64,000 nt of DNA from Paenibacillus ehimensis NBRC 15659 (GTDB lineage: Bacteria > Bacillota > Bacilli > Paenibacillales > NBRC-103111): positions 1 to 64,000 of the forward strand of contig NZ_BILX01000006.1 of the NCBI RefSeq assembly GCF_004000785.1. Reading direction: 5' to 3'. Within the stretch, counting starts at the first letter, position 1. Every line of letters begins with the position of its first letter. Positions 46,083 to 54,747 of this stretch are shown in pieces. The notes under the pieces are model-generated. The model was not told the DNA's origin. It did not search any database and saw only the letters and a program-made list of their open reading frames with translations. The position numbers were made by a program, and so were the translations under genes.

Positions 46083-47042
46083 CTACAGGCTGTCGAACCT
46101 TTGGCGAATGTCTTCCAGCAGCAGCTTGGCCGCGATAATGCCGCCGGACGTGTTCCAGATCGGCTCGTTGACGACGAAGGCCCGCTTCGTTTTGACGACG
46201 GTCATGTTTTGAGCGAGCGGGCTGCCCAGCCATTCCTCGGCCGTTTTCTTGGCCCCGGTGTCCCCCTGACGGTCCGAGACGAAATAGAACATCACGTCTC
46301 CGTCGAGCACGGTCATTTGCTCCTGCGTAATGTCCGCGGAGAAATCGTCCTTGTTCTGGGCGTCTGGACGGGCAAAGCCGAGCTGGCTCAAAATGATTCC
46401 GGCGAAGTTATTCTTGTAATAGACGCGCACCTTGCCGGGCTGGAAGCGGGCAAGTGATACGCGCATGTTCGTCTTGTCGCCCAAGTGCGCTTTGGTCTGC
46501 TCGACCGCTTTGTTGTAATCGTCCAGCACGGCCTTGCCTTCGGCTTCTTTATTCAGCGCCGCGGCATACAGCTTGAAGTTGTCGATCATGCTGTCGCCCA
46601 AATTTTCCGTAAAAACCGTAGGGGCGATAGCGGACAGCTGCTGGTAAATTTTCTCCTGGCGCACCTTCGTCCCGAGAATCAAATCCGGCTTCAGCGTCGC
46701 AATGACCTCGACATTCGGCTGCGTCTCGTCGCCGATCATCTTCACGTCGGCCATCTGCTCCTTAATATGCTCGAACCACGGGTCGCCGATCCAGGATTTC
46801 ACAGCGGCTACCGGCTTAATGCCGAGCGCCAGCAGCGATTCGGTGCCCTGATTCGTCAGAACGACGACCCGCTGCGGGGTGCCTGTGATTTTCGTCTCCC
46901 CCATGGCATGCTTAATCGTCCGGGACGCCGGTTCCTGCGCAGGCTGCTGCCCCGCCTCCGGCTTTCCGCTCCCTCCGCCGCCGCAAGCCGCAGCGACCAA
47001 AGAGAGAACCAAGACAATGGCTAGCACGGAAATCTTTTTCAA
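46083..47042 (-). CDS. Iron-siderophore ABC transporter binding lipoprotein
   Basis: 319 residues from a TTG at 47042, seven bases after GGGGG. Lipobox LVAAACGGGG, then a FecB/BtuF-type fold: HAMGETKITGTPQRVVVLTNQGTESLLALGIKPVAA, NVEVIATLKPDLILGTKVRQEKIYQQLSAIAPTVF. It should bind a ferric siderophore outside the membrane. A near-consensus Fur box lies 70 bases upstream. No FecCD permease or ATPase gene is in the window, so the importer is completed elsewhere. A TetR gene is divergent. Confidence 0.9.
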   Translation of the reverse strand: MKKISVLAIVLVLSLVAAACGGGGSGKPEAGQQPAQEPASRTIKHAMGETKITGTPQRVVVLTNQGTESLLALGIKPVAAVKSWIGDPWFEHIKEQMADVKMIGDETQPNVEVIATLKPDLILGTKVRQEKIYQQLSAIAPTVFTENLGDSMIDNFKLYAAALNKEAEGKAVLDDYNKAVEQTKAHLGDKTNMRVSLARFQPGKVRVYYKNNFAGIILSQLGFARPDAQNKDDFSADITQEQMTVLDGDVMFYFVSDRQGDTGAKKTAEEWLGSPLAQNMTVVKTKRAFVVNEPIWNTSGGIIAAKLLLEDIRQRFDSL

Positions 47043-47112
47043 CCTGAATCCCCCAAATCCCTTGAACAACAACGATAACTTCCCCTTTCCGCAATCAACA
47101 AGCTGTTAATTT

Positions 47113-47131
47113 GATAATGATTATTATTATC
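47113..47131. promoter_or_regulatory. Fur box
   Basis: GATAATGATTATTATTATC matches the 19-bp Fur consensus (GATAATGATAATCATTATC) at 17 positions. Confidence 0.82.
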
Positions 47132-47188
47132 AATTAAGATTCTAAAAAAGCTCCCGTTCGCCGGGACCAAGCCGATAAACCAACAAGC

Positions 47189-47221
47189 GTTACAATTGTC
47201 ACTTATGTTACACTTGTAACA
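47189..47221. promoter_or_regulatory. Tandem TetR operators
   Basis: GTTACAATTGTCAC (47189-47202) and TGTTACACTTGTAACA (47206-47221) are related dyads 18 bp apart, 80-110 bases upstream of the TetR gene. Confidence 0.6.
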
Positions 47222-47301
47222 TTAAACGATATTGTCCGGTTATGCAATAACCTTGACGCTCCCTGGGGGCGAAAATGGACAGATGAAAGGAAGTGTCACA
47301 C

Positions 47302-47868
47302 TTGGGCGAGGCTGCAGGCAAGCTCTCCTTACGGTCGCAGGAATGGATTCAGACCGCGCTGTTTCAGTTAATGGAAAAAAAGCCCTACTCTCTCATCTCC
47401 ATCACGGAGATTGCAGATAAAGCAGGACTTGCGCGTCAAACCGTGTACCGGAACTTTCAGGACAAAGACGAAATTTTATTGAATTACTTGACCCGGCTGA
47501 TGAGCGGCGTATGGAAACATACCGACGGCGGGCAGCCGTACACGGAAGCGATGTTCGTGCTGCTGTTCCGCACCTGGAGGGACAGCATTCCCCCGTCGCT
47601 GATCCTGAACATCAAGGGCCGGGACCGCAAAATCCGGCAGCTTATTTTCCGCAGCATCTGCGATTGCCACGATGACCTGTTTATCGGCGGAAGCCGCCGC
47701 GGGGGCGATACACCGTCCGAAATTTACCGCCTGTACGGGCAAAAATCGTTCTCGGCCCTCCTGCACATGATGCTGATCGAGTGGACGCTGCAGGAATTTC
47801 ATTTGTCTCCCGAGGAGATCGGCCGAGTCGTCAGCGAGCTGTCGGCTTCGATGCGGAAGTTTCTGTGA
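47302..47868 (+). CDS. TetR-family regulator
   Basis: 188 residues from a TTG at 47302 with AAAGGA about ten bases upstream; a GTG at 47293 is too close to that site. HTH SLISITEIADKAGLARQTVYRNFQDKDEILLNYL near 28-60, followed by a TetR_C-like helical domain. It is divergent from the iron-binding-protein gene and convergent with the importer cluster. Tandem dyads upstream point to autoregulation; whether it also acts on the siderophore gene is open. Confidence 0.85.
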   Translation: MGEAAGKLSLRSQEWIQTALFQLMEKKPYSLISITEIADKAGLARQTVYRNFQDKDEILLNYLTRLMSGVWKHTDGGQPYTEAMFVLLFRTWRDSIPPSLILNIKGRDRKIRQLIFRSICDCHDDLFIGGSRRGGDTPSEIYRLYGQKSFSALLHMMLIEWTLQEFHLSPEEIGRVVSELSASMRKFL

Positions 47869-47876
47869 ACTGCCGC

Positions 47877-48740
47877 CTATTTGAGCCCGGTAAGCGCGAT
47901 GCCGCGGACGATCTGCTTCTGAAAGATCATAAACAGCAGAATCAGCGGCAGCACGGAGACGGTCGCTCCCGTCATGATCAGCACCCAGCCGCTCGTGTCC
48001 TTCAGCTCGCTGGAGAAGAACGCCACGCCGACCGGAATCGTGAAATGCGTCTCCGTCTGCGTCACGATGAGCGGCCAGATGAACGCGTTCCAGCTGCCGA
48101 GAAACGACAAGATCGCCAGCGTCGCAAGCGCGGGGCTCACCAGAGGCACAGCGATGCGCAGCATGATGCCCCATTCGTTCATGCCGTCAATCCGCGCCGC
48201 GTCGAGCAGGTCCGAGGGCACCGACTCCATGAACTGCTTCATCAGGAAAATGCCGAAGGCGCTGACGAGCCCCGGAAATAAGACGCCGACGTACGTATCG
48301 ACCCAGCCGAGCTTGGCGGACAGCAGATACCACGGAATGATCAGCATCTCCGTAGGCACCATCAGCGTGCTGAGAATGGCAATAAAAATAAGCCGTTTCC
48401 CGGCAAACGTAAATTTCGCCAGCACGTACCCCGCGACCGTATCGAACAAGCATACGCTTGCCGTCATAATCACCGCGATCATGAAGCTGTTGTACACCCA
48501 GTCCGTAAACGGCGTCGTGGCGAACAATTCCGCATAATTGGCCAGCGTCGCGCGATCCGGCACAAGGCTGAGCGAGAAGACGTGCTGCGGCGTCTTGAGG
48601 GAGGTGGCAATCATCCATAAAAATGGAAATACCATCGCGAGCGTGCCCGCGGTAAGCAGCGCATAGCTTCCAAGCTGCGGAAGCCGGGAAGGACGGAACG
48701 CCGGTCCGGACAGCGGCCGGCTTTGGTTGGCTTGGCTCAT
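47877..48740 (-). CDS. ABC transporter permease (MalG type), ASL-like cluster
   Basis: 287 residues; GGGGGA upstream of the ATG. Six helices and the EAA loop VPSDLLDAARIDGMNEWGIMLRIAVPLVSP. Last gene of a five-gene minus-strand set (lyase-like enzyme, amidohydrolase, binding protein, two permeases). No ATPase adjoins. Confidence 0.92.
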   Translation of the reverse strand: MSQANQSRPLSGPAFRPSRLPQLGSYALLTAGTLAMVFPFLWMIATSLKTPQHVFSLSLVPDRATLANYAELFATTPFTDWVYNSFMIAVIMTASVCLFDTVAGYVLAKFTFAGKRLIFIAILSTLMVPTEMLIIPWYLLSAKLGWVDTYVGVLFPGLVSAFGIFLMKQFMESVPSDLLDAARIDGMNEWGIMLRIAVPLVSPALATLAILSFLGSWNAFIWPLIVTQTETHFTIPVGVAFFSSELKDTSGWVLIMTGATVSVLPLILLFMIFQKQIVRGIALTGLK

Positions 48741-48753
48741 CGGCCGTTCCCCC

Positions 48754-49683
48754 TTAATATTCGATCTTCTTGCTCAGCACCTTAAGCTGCAGCAGCGACA
48801 GGACCAGGATCAGCGCGAAGAGCACGACGGTAGCGGCCGCCGCCTGCCCCATGTTGAAGTGCTTGAACGCGAGATTGTAAATGTACAGCACGAGCGAAAC
48901 GGTCGAGTTGAGCGGTCCGCCGGACGTCATATTGAGCACCTGCGTGAACGATTGCAAATAATCGATGCTGCCGATGACAACGGAAAATACGATCACCGGG
49001 TTGAGCAGCGGCAGCGTGATATGCGTGAACCGCCGCCACGCTCCCGCGCCGTCGATGGCGGCCGCATCGTAGTACAGCCGCGGGATGCCCTCCAGCCCCG
49101 TCAGGAAGATCAGCATCTGAAACCCGACGCCCTGCCAGATCATGGCGGCGGTGACCAGATAGATCGCCTGGGACGGCGAGCCCAGGAACAGCTGCGGATC
49201 GAGCCCGAGCGAGAGCAGGATGCCGTTGACGACGCCGTTCTTCATCAGCATCCAGCGGAACACCCAGCTGACTGCCACCACGCTGGTGACGTACGGGATA
49301 AAATAAATCGTGCGGAACAGGCCGCGCAGCCGGCCGATGCGCTGCAGCAGCAGCGCTACAGCCAGTCCGGCGGCGATCTGCCCCGGCACGCCGGCCAGCA
49401 CGTAGATCAGCGTATTTTTCAGCGCCTGCAGGAACACATCATCCTGAAACAAGGCGGCGTAATTGCCGAGCCCGACAAACGGCTTCTCCTCGGACAGCAT
49501 ATCCCATTCCCGGAAGCCGACGTTAAACGAATACAGGATCGGCAAAATGCGGATACAGACGAAAAAAAGCAGCGGCAGCAGCAGGCAGGTGTACACGAAC
49601 ACATACCGCTGCTTTTTCACGCCGAGCCCCCGTTTCTGAGGAGCCCGGCTCCTGGCGGCCGGCAGCGCTTCGGCACGCTCCAT
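48754..49683 (-). CDS. ABC transporter permease (MalF type), ASL-like cluster
   Basis: 309 residues from the ATG at 49683 (MERAEALPAA), which has GGAGGG upstream; an ORF extension of 12 codons has none. Six helices and EAA loop IPRLYYDAAAIDGAGAWRRFTHITLPLLNP. Pairs with the MalG-type gene 13 bases downstream. Confidence 0.92.
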   Translation of the reverse strand: MERAEALPAARSRAPQKRGLGVKKQRYVFVYTCLLLPLLFFVCIRILPILYSFNVGFREWDMLSEEKPFVGLGNYAALFQDDVFLQALKNTLIYVLAGVPGQIAAGLAVALLLQRIGRLRGLFRTIYFIPYVTSVVAVSWVFRWMLMKNGVVNGILLSLGLDPQLFLGSPSQAIYLVTAAMIWQGVGFQMLIFLTGLEGIPRLYYDAAAIDGAGAWRRFTHITLPLLNPVIVFSVVIGSIDYLQSFTQVLNMTSGGPLNSTVSLVLYIYNLAFKHFNMGQAAAATVVLFALILVLSLLQLKVLSKKIEY

Positions 49684-49725
49684 AGGTTGTTCCCTCCTCG
49701 TCTTTCTCGCAGCGCGCACGCCGCC

Positions 49726-51102
49726 TTATTTTTTATCCTGCTTCGCCCAATAATCGTCGAACAGCTTCTGCGTCTTCTTCACGAGCTCGTCGTACGCCTT
49801 CTCGACCGGCACCTGCTTCAGCGTCACTTGATCGACCGCCTCCACGAAGTAGTCGCGCTCCAGCTTCTCGTCCACGAAGAAGTGCGCATGCGCATAGGGC
49901 AGCTGCTGGATGAACGGACCGAGCTTCTCGTCCTTCGCGTATTTGTCCTGCAACGCGACCTCCTTCTTCGCCGGAAGCTCCCCGACCTTCTCCACCCACT
50001 GCTCCTGCACTTCCTTACTGGTCAGAAACTTCAGGAACTCGGTCGCCGCCTCCAGCTTTTTGCCTTTCACGCCCTTCGTAATGGAGTTGGCCCAGAAGGA
50101 TACCTGCGTCGCTTTGTCCTTGTACGAAGGAAGCGGCGCAATCGCATACTTGAGGTCGGGCGCATCCTTCTTGATTCCGCCGAGCTGGAACGATCCGTCG
50201 ATATTCATCGCGGCCACGCCCTTCTTGAAGGCGGTAATGTCGTCGTTATAGAAATCCTTGGTGCCGACCTTATGTACCAGCGACAGGTCGATTAAATACT
50301 TGAACGCCTCCAGCCCGGCCGGAGAATCCGCCCACAAAATTTTACGCCGGTCGTCGCTGATATCTTTGCCCCCTGCCTGATACACGAGCGCGTCGCGGTA
50401 CCAATGATGAAGCTGCGCGTTCGGCTGCCAGGCCAGCCCTTCGACGACGTACTGCCCGTTCTTGTCCTGCTGCGTCAGCTTCCTCGCGGTGTCGACCAGC
50501 TCGGTCCAAGTGGCCGGCGGCTTGCCCGGATCGAGCCCTGCTTTGGTGAACAAGTCCTTGTTGTAAAACAAGGCGAGCGTGCGCACGGCGGTCGGAATCG
50601 CGTAATATTTGCCGTTCAGCTTGGCCGTATCGACGAACGGGAAAAACTCCTTCTTGATCTGCTCCTCGGAGAAGGCGCTCTCCGGCAGCGGCTGCAAATA
50701 GCCCGACGAGACGTATTTCGGCAGCCAGCCGTAGTACAGGTTAATCATATCCGGCCCCTTCCCCGCGGGCACGAGGGCCGCCACTTTCTCGTTGTACTGG
50801 TCGTACGGGAAGTTCGTCTGCTTGACGGTAATGTTCGGATGCTTCTTCTGGAACTCGTCGATGAGCGCGGCGATCAGCTCGACCTTCGCCGGGTACTGGT
50901 ACTGCCAGTACTCGATGGTGACTTTCTCCTCTTGGCCGGATTCCGCCGTCTTCTGAGCGCCCTGCCCCGATTGCCCGTCTTCTGCCGGCGTCTTGGCTCC
51001 CCCGGAGCCGCCGCAGGCGGACAGCCCCACGGTTAAGCCAAGCGCAAGCGCGGCAGCGCTCCAAGGCGTATAACGATAACGCCGACGATGAGTGCTCTTC
51101 AT
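49726..51102 (-). CDS. ABC transporter binding lipoprotein, ASL-like cluster
   Basis: 458 residues. Signal with lipobox VGLSACGGSG; family-1 solute-binding domain (EYWQYQYPAKVELIAALIDEFQKKHPNITVKQ, YYGWLPKYVSSGYLQPL, YYAIPTAVRTLALFYNKDLFTKAGLDPGKPP). CUT1 binding proteins usually take up oligosaccharides, but relatives bind other solutes. The partners here are an amidohydrolase and an argininosuccinate-lyase-like enzyme, not glycosidases, so the ligand may not be a sugar. Confidence 0.9.
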   Translation of the reverse strand: MKSTHRRRYRYTPWSAAALALGLTVGLSACGGSGGAKTPAEDGQSGQGAQKTAESGQEEKVTIEYWQYQYPAKVELIAALIDEFQKKHPNITVKQTNFPYDQYNEKVAALVPAGKGPDMINLYYGWLPKYVSSGYLQPLPESAFSEEQIKKEFFPFVDTAKLNGKYYAIPTAVRTLALFYNKDLFTKAGLDPGKPPATWTELVDTARKLTQQDKNGQYVVEGLAWQPNAQLHHWYRDALVYQAGGKDISDDRRKILWADSPAGLEAFKYLIDLSLVHKVGTKDFYNDDITAFKKGVAAMNIDGSFQLGGIKKDAPDLKYAIAPLPSYKDKATQVSFWANSITKGVKGKKLEAATEFLKFLTSKEVQEQWVEKVGELPAKKEVALQDKYAKDEKLGPFIQQLPYAHAHFFVDEKLERDYFVEAVDQVTLKQVPVEKAYDELVKKTQKLFDDYWAKQDKK

Positions 51103-51123
51103 GATTTTCCAGTCCCCTTTGGT

Positions 51124-52035
51124 CTATATTAAGTTCAACAGTCTTCTTGCGTTATTGCCGAAAATGTTCTCGAGCTCCGTCTCGTTCATCCGCAGCTCGC
51201 GGCAGGAGCGCACCTGGTCCTGCAAGTAGCGGTAGACGAACCCACGCGGGAAGCTGCTGGAATCCGTGCCGAAAATAATCCGCTCGGGACCGATCAGCTC
51301 GTAGCATTTGCGGAACAGCATATCGAGGTTCAGCTCGTAGGGCGTCCAGCGCATCCATTGGTTCGACCCGGACGTATCGATGAATATATTCGGGCAGCTC
51401 CAGCACAAGTGCAGCAGCTCTTGAAAGTAACCCGCGCCGAAATGCGGGATGATGAACGGAATATCCGGGTATTCCCGGGCCACGTTAAAGATCGCCAGCG
51501 GATTGATGTTGAGGTGCGAGGCGATGCCGCCGGTATGGCCAAGCAGCCCGAAATGAATGAGCACCGGCAGCTTCCGCTCGGCGAGAAACCGCCACACCGG
51601 CGTCAGCTTCGGATCGTGAAACGGAATTTCCACGAGCGGGCCGAACAGCTTGTAGCCTTTCAGGCCGAGCGTGTCCACGGCTCTTTGCAGCTCTTCCGCC
51701 GCATTCGGCTCCTCGATGGAATGGTGCGCGAAGCCGGTAAACCGGCCGGGGTATTTGCCGATCTGCTCGGCCAGATCATCGTTGCTCCAGGCGGTCAGGA
51801 AATTGATTCCGCCGATGCCATAGCGGTCCAATTCGGCCGCCCAACGGTCGATGAGCGGCCGGGCGGCATCCTGATCCTCTTCCGCCGGAGGCTCCGGGAA
51901 ATCCCACGTCAGGCGCATCCGCTCGGAGCGCAGCGCATTCTGGCTTCGGATTGCCGGATTGCCGGACATAAACGGCAGCGGATAAGGCAAATGGGCATGA
52001 ATGTCGAATACTTGAAAGCCTTCCTTGAATAACAT
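51124..52035 (-). CDS. Amidohydrolase_2-type TIM-barrel metalloenzyme
   Basis: 303 residues from the ATG at 52035 (MLFKEGFQVFDIHAHLP), which has GGTGG upstream. Metal-binding DIHAH at the N-terminus, LIHFGLLGHTGG (His), FIIPHFGAGYFQELLHL (His) and FGTDSSSFPRG (catalytic Asp) give the amidohydrolase_2 (ACMSD/decarboxylase-hydrolase) pattern. Members decarboxylate or hydrolyse small aromatic or lactone compounds. It lies between the lyase-like gene and the importer genes; a terminator separates it from the lyase-like gene. Confidence 0.85.
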   Translation of the reverse strand: MLFKEGFQVFDIHAHLPYPLPFMSGNPAIRSQNALRSERMRLTWDFPEPPAEEDQDAARPLIDRWAAELDRYGIGGINFLTAWSNDDLAEQIGKYPGRFTGFAHHSIEEPNAAEELQRAVDTLGLKGYKLFGPLVEIPFHDPKLTPVWRFLAERKLPVLIHFGLLGHTGGIASHLNINPLAIFNVAREYPDIPFIIPHFGAGYFQELLHLCWSCPNIFIDTSGSNQWMRWTPYELNLDMLFRKCYELIGPERIIFGTDSSSFPRGFVYRYLQDQVRSCRELRMNETELENIFGNNARRLLNLI

Positions 52036-52073
52036 CGAGGTTCCACCTTCTGTCTTTAGGTTAGCAAGCGATA

Positions 52074-52128
52074 CAAAAAAAAGGAGATGAACGCCTGCTG
52101 CTTCGGAAAGCAAAAAGGCTTCATCTCC
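52074..52128 (-). terminator. Terminator after the ASL-like gene
   Basis: GGAGATGAA / TTCATCTCC stem with an inner GCCT/AGGC pairing, then eight or more T on the minus strand. It separates the lyase-like gene from the amidohydrolase-importer genes. Confidence 0.82.
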
Positions 52129-52138
52129 GGCGGTCCGG

Positions 52139-53722
52139 TCAATGGATAGGCAGGTTCGGGCGGGAGGTGCGCCGCTCCGCCCACTCGGCCACCGTATGAT
52201 TTACCTGACGCCGCGCGCGTTCGATCGCGTCCCGCTTCTCCAGCAGCCACGCTTCGTCCCGCTCCTGACGCTGCCTTTGCCCCGCCAGCGCCCGCCACAC
52301 TTCGTCCGGGCTCGGACCTCCGGGCAGCTTGCGGATATTCACGAAGTGCTGCGGGCTAAGGGCGCGGCGCAGCTCTTCCTCCGTGAGCGCAAGCGGGCGG
52401 CCGATCGTCCCGCGGGCCGCATCGTTCAGCAGCTCCAGCGTGAGCTGGCCGGCGGACCGGCCAAGGCGGACCGCTTCCTTCACCACGCGGCTGACGATGT
52501 CGTGCGCCGTACGGAACGAAAGCCGCTCCGTCCGCACGAGCGTATCGGCCAGCTCGGTCACGGTCGCGAAGCTGCCCTCGGCCCGGGCGCGCAGCCCTTC
52601 CTTGTTGATCCGGAGCGTCGCGATCACGCAGCCGAGCAGCCGGTACACCGATTCCAGCGTATGCAAGCTTTTCCAGGCATACGGCTGCATGTCGTCCTCC
52701 GTATCGACGATATCGCCGAACGGCGTATTATGCATCATCGTCAGCACGGTCTGCGCGCTGCCCGCGCAGCCGGACAAGAGCGAGCGTATATGCTCGATCG
52801 AGACGGGGTTGCGCTTCTGCGGCATGATCGAGCTGATCTGCACGTAAGGCGCGGCCACGCGGAGCACCGCGAATTCCTGCGTGCTCCAGAGCAGCAGCTC
52901 CTGCACGAAGCGCCCCAGATTGAGCGCGGCGAGCTGCACGGCGGTCGCGATTTCGCCGATATAATCGGCGCCGCTGACCGCATCGTAAGCATTCTCAATC
53001 AGGCCGTCGAAGGCGAGCAGCTCGGCCATCCGTTCCCGGCTGATCGGGAAGCCGGACGTCGTCAGCGCTGCGGCGCCCATGCTGCTGCGGTTGCAGTTGG
53101 CGTAAGCCGCTTGCAGGCGGCGGATATCCCGGCCGAGCGAATCCGAGACGGCGGCCGCGTAGTGGGCCATGGTCGTCGGCTGCGCCTGCTGCGTATGCGT
53201 GTAGCCGATCATCACCGTGTCCGTATGCTCGGCCGCGAAGCGCAGCAGCCGGTCGTGGAGCCGCAGCGCCGACGCGATCGCTTCGAGCAGCTTCTTTCGC
53301 AGCGTCAGCCGGTAGATCGCGATGCCCATGTCGTTGCGGCTGCGGGCCAGATGCAGATTGCCCGCCGCCTCGCCTGCGTGCTGCAGCAGCTCATGCTCCA
53401 CTTGAAAAAACAAATCCTCGAACTGCCCCGTATATGCGCCTCCCCGAAGCTTCGTCAGGTCGACGGCTTCGAGCGCGGCGGCGATGCGCTCCGCTTCCTC
53501 CTGGCGGATCAGCCCCTGCTCCCGAAGCATCAGCAGATGCGCCTTATTGACCTCAAGCATCGGCTCCAGCAGTTCCGCCTTGGCCTGCTCATAGGCGGGC
53601 TCAAGCACGACCTCGGCATACGTTTTGCCCGGAAAGCAGTCTCCTTCCGCCTGCAGCCATTCGTCCTTCTGAACCAACCGGTGCGCCCCCTTCGCCGGAC
53701 GTCCGTAAATAAAAAAAGACAC
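52139..53722 (-). CDS. Argininosuccinate-lyase-superfamily enzyme, unknown substrate
   Basis: 527 residues, 60-70 longer than ArgH. Starts at a GTG (53722) with GGTGG just upstream. Superfamily signature SSIMPQKRNPVSIEHIR near 305, plus HLARSRNDMGIAIYRL and GYTHTQQAQPTTMAHY, which are the ArgH-type catalytic regions (Ser, His). The N-terminus (CFPGKTYAEVVLEPAYEQAKAELLEPMLEVNKAHLLMLREQG) differs from ArgH, and the gene sits with an ABC importer and an amidohydrolase rather than argG. It probably cleaves a C-N bond to release fumarate or an analogue from an imported compound. Its start codon lies inside a terminator-like hairpin. Confidence 0.82.
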   Translation of the reverse strand: MSFFIYGRPAKGAHRLVQKDEWLQAEGDCFPGKTYAEVVLEPAYEQAKAELLEPMLEVNKAHLLMLREQGLIRQEEAERIAAALEAVDLTKLRGGAYTGQFEDLFFQVEHELLQHAGEAAGNLHLARSRNDMGIAIYRLTLRKKLLEAIASALRLHDRLLRFAAEHTDTVMIGYTHTQQAQPTTMAHYAAAVSDSLGRDIRRLQAAYANCNRSSMGAAALTTSGFPISRERMAELLAFDGLIENAYDAVSGADYIGEIATAVQLAALNLGRFVQELLLWSTQEFAVLRVAAPYVQISSIMPQKRNPVSIEHIRSLLSGCAGSAQTVLTMMHNTPFGDIVDTEDDMQPYAWKSLHTLESVYRLLGCVIATLRINKEGLRARAEGSFATVTELADTLVRTERLSFRTAHDIVSRVVKEAVRLGRSAGQLTLELLNDAARGTIGRPLALTEEELRRALSPQHFVNIRKLPGGPSPDEVWRALAGQRQRQERDEAWLLEKRDAIERARRQVNHTVAEWAERRTSRPNLPIH

Positions 53723-53749
53723 TTTCCACCCAGCGGGCGGTACGTGTCT
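53710..53749 (-). promoter_or_regulatory. Leader hairpin overlapping the ASL-like start codon
   Basis: On the minus strand, AGACAC...GTGTCT plus inner CCGCCC/GGGTGG form a 12-bp stem with a 3x3 internal loop, followed by seven T. The ribosome site (GGGTGG) and GTG start are inside the 3' arm and the T run is inside codons 2-4. It could act as an attenuator or block translation. Confidence 0.6.
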
Positions 53750-53806
53750 CCGGTAGTCCGGTAGATTTTTTAACTATTCCCATAAAATTACTATGCTTTA
53801 ATCGAA

Positions 53807-53835
53807 ATCATACCCCCGAACCCCGGGAATGTCAA
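53807..53835 (-). promoter_or_regulatory. Promoter of the ASL-like gene
   Basis: TTGACA (53830-53835), 17-base spacer, TATGAT (53807-53812) on the minus strand; leader of about 80 bases. Confidence 0.7.
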
Positions 53836-53865
53836 TAGAAAAAACGGGATTCGCGTATGATTCAC

Positions 53866-54747
53866 CTAACGCGCGCCCTTCTCCAGCAGCCGGTCCAGCA
53901 ATTCGTCCAGCGGGAGCGGCTGCTCCTTCGTAACTTGGATTCCGTTATCGGACAGGAAAGTCAAGGTTGCCGTACGGTCGCAGGTAACCAGCTGCGGAAA
54001 CGGGCTTTCGCTCCAATCGACCGCGCCAGGGATATCCGCCAGACGGGGCAGCGGTTCTCCGGATAACCAAAGCCGACGCCACGATGCGATCAAGGCATCT
54101 TTTTCGTAAGGGCCTTCCAAAGCGCCGTTTCTCAGCAAAAGAATACAATCCGCGAACTGCCGGATATCTTCGACCGAATGGGTGGACAGTACGACGGTCC
54201 GATCCATAATCTCCGCATCCTCGACGAGCATCTCCTTCAGACGATTGCGGCTGGCGATATCCAGCCCGTTCGTCGGCTCATCGAGGAGCAGCAGAGGCGC
54301 ATGCGTACTCAGCGCGAGCGTTAGCGCCGCCTTCTTCCGGTCCCCCTGCGACATCTTGCCGTACCTCTTATCGAGCGGAATACGAAAAGCCGCCGCGCGC
54401 CTGGCGAAATCGTCATCGTCCCACGTTGCGTACCAGCTGCTGATAAAATCCCCCATCTGCCGCAGCGTAAAGGGCTCGCAGCCGTCCAGCGGATCGGGGA
54501 CAAAAGCGACCTGCGTCTTGATGGCCTGCTCCTCCTGCGAATACGTTTGGCCGAAAATTTCCAGCGTACCGGAGGTCGGCTTCATCAGATTCATGAGGCA
54601 CTTGAGCAGCGTCGTTTTGCCCGAGCCGTTCGGGCCCACTAACGCATACGTCAGGCCATGCTCCAGAGCGACATCGATCGGTCCCAGCCGAAAGTCGTCG
54701 CGTTGTTTCGTGAAGCGCTCCAGCCGGAGAGCACTTGGGGAAGTCAT
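53866..54747 (-). CDS. ABC transporter ATPase (YtrB type)
   Basis: 293 residues. Walker A GPNGSGKTTLL near 39, signature KMSQGDRKKAALTLAL near 135, Walker B LLLLDEPTNGLD near 160, switch His in VVLSTHSVED. The signature has SQGD in place of SGGQ. It overlaps the GntR gene by four bases and follows a membrane-protein gene, forming a GntR-ABC unit like ytrA-ytrB. These export systems respond to envelope stress or antibiotics. Confidence 0.9.
   Translation of the reverse strand: MTSPSALRLERFTKQRDDFRLGPIDVALEHGLTYALVGPNGSGKTTLLKCLMNLMKPTSGTLEIFGQTYSQEEQAIKTQVAFVPDPLDGCEPFTLRQMGDFISSWYATWDDDDFARRAAAFRIPLDKRYGKMSQGDRKKAALTLALSTHAPLLLLDEPTNGLDIASRNRLKEMLVEDAEIMDRTVVLSTHSVEDIRQFADCILLLRNGALEGPYEKDALIASWRRLWLSGEPLPRLADIPGAVDWSESPFPQLVTCDRTATLTFLSDNGIQVTKEQPLPLDELLDRLLEKGAR

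Noticed and set aside
48727-50295. 522-codon open frame opposite the permease and binding-protein genes
   Set aside because: Low-complexity Arg/Gln/His/Leu content over three strongly supported genes.
52142-53764. 540-codon open frame opposite the ArgH-like gene
   Set aside because: Composition (Arg, His, Gln, Leu rich) is that of a frame mirrored from a GC-rich gene; no motifs or ribosome site.
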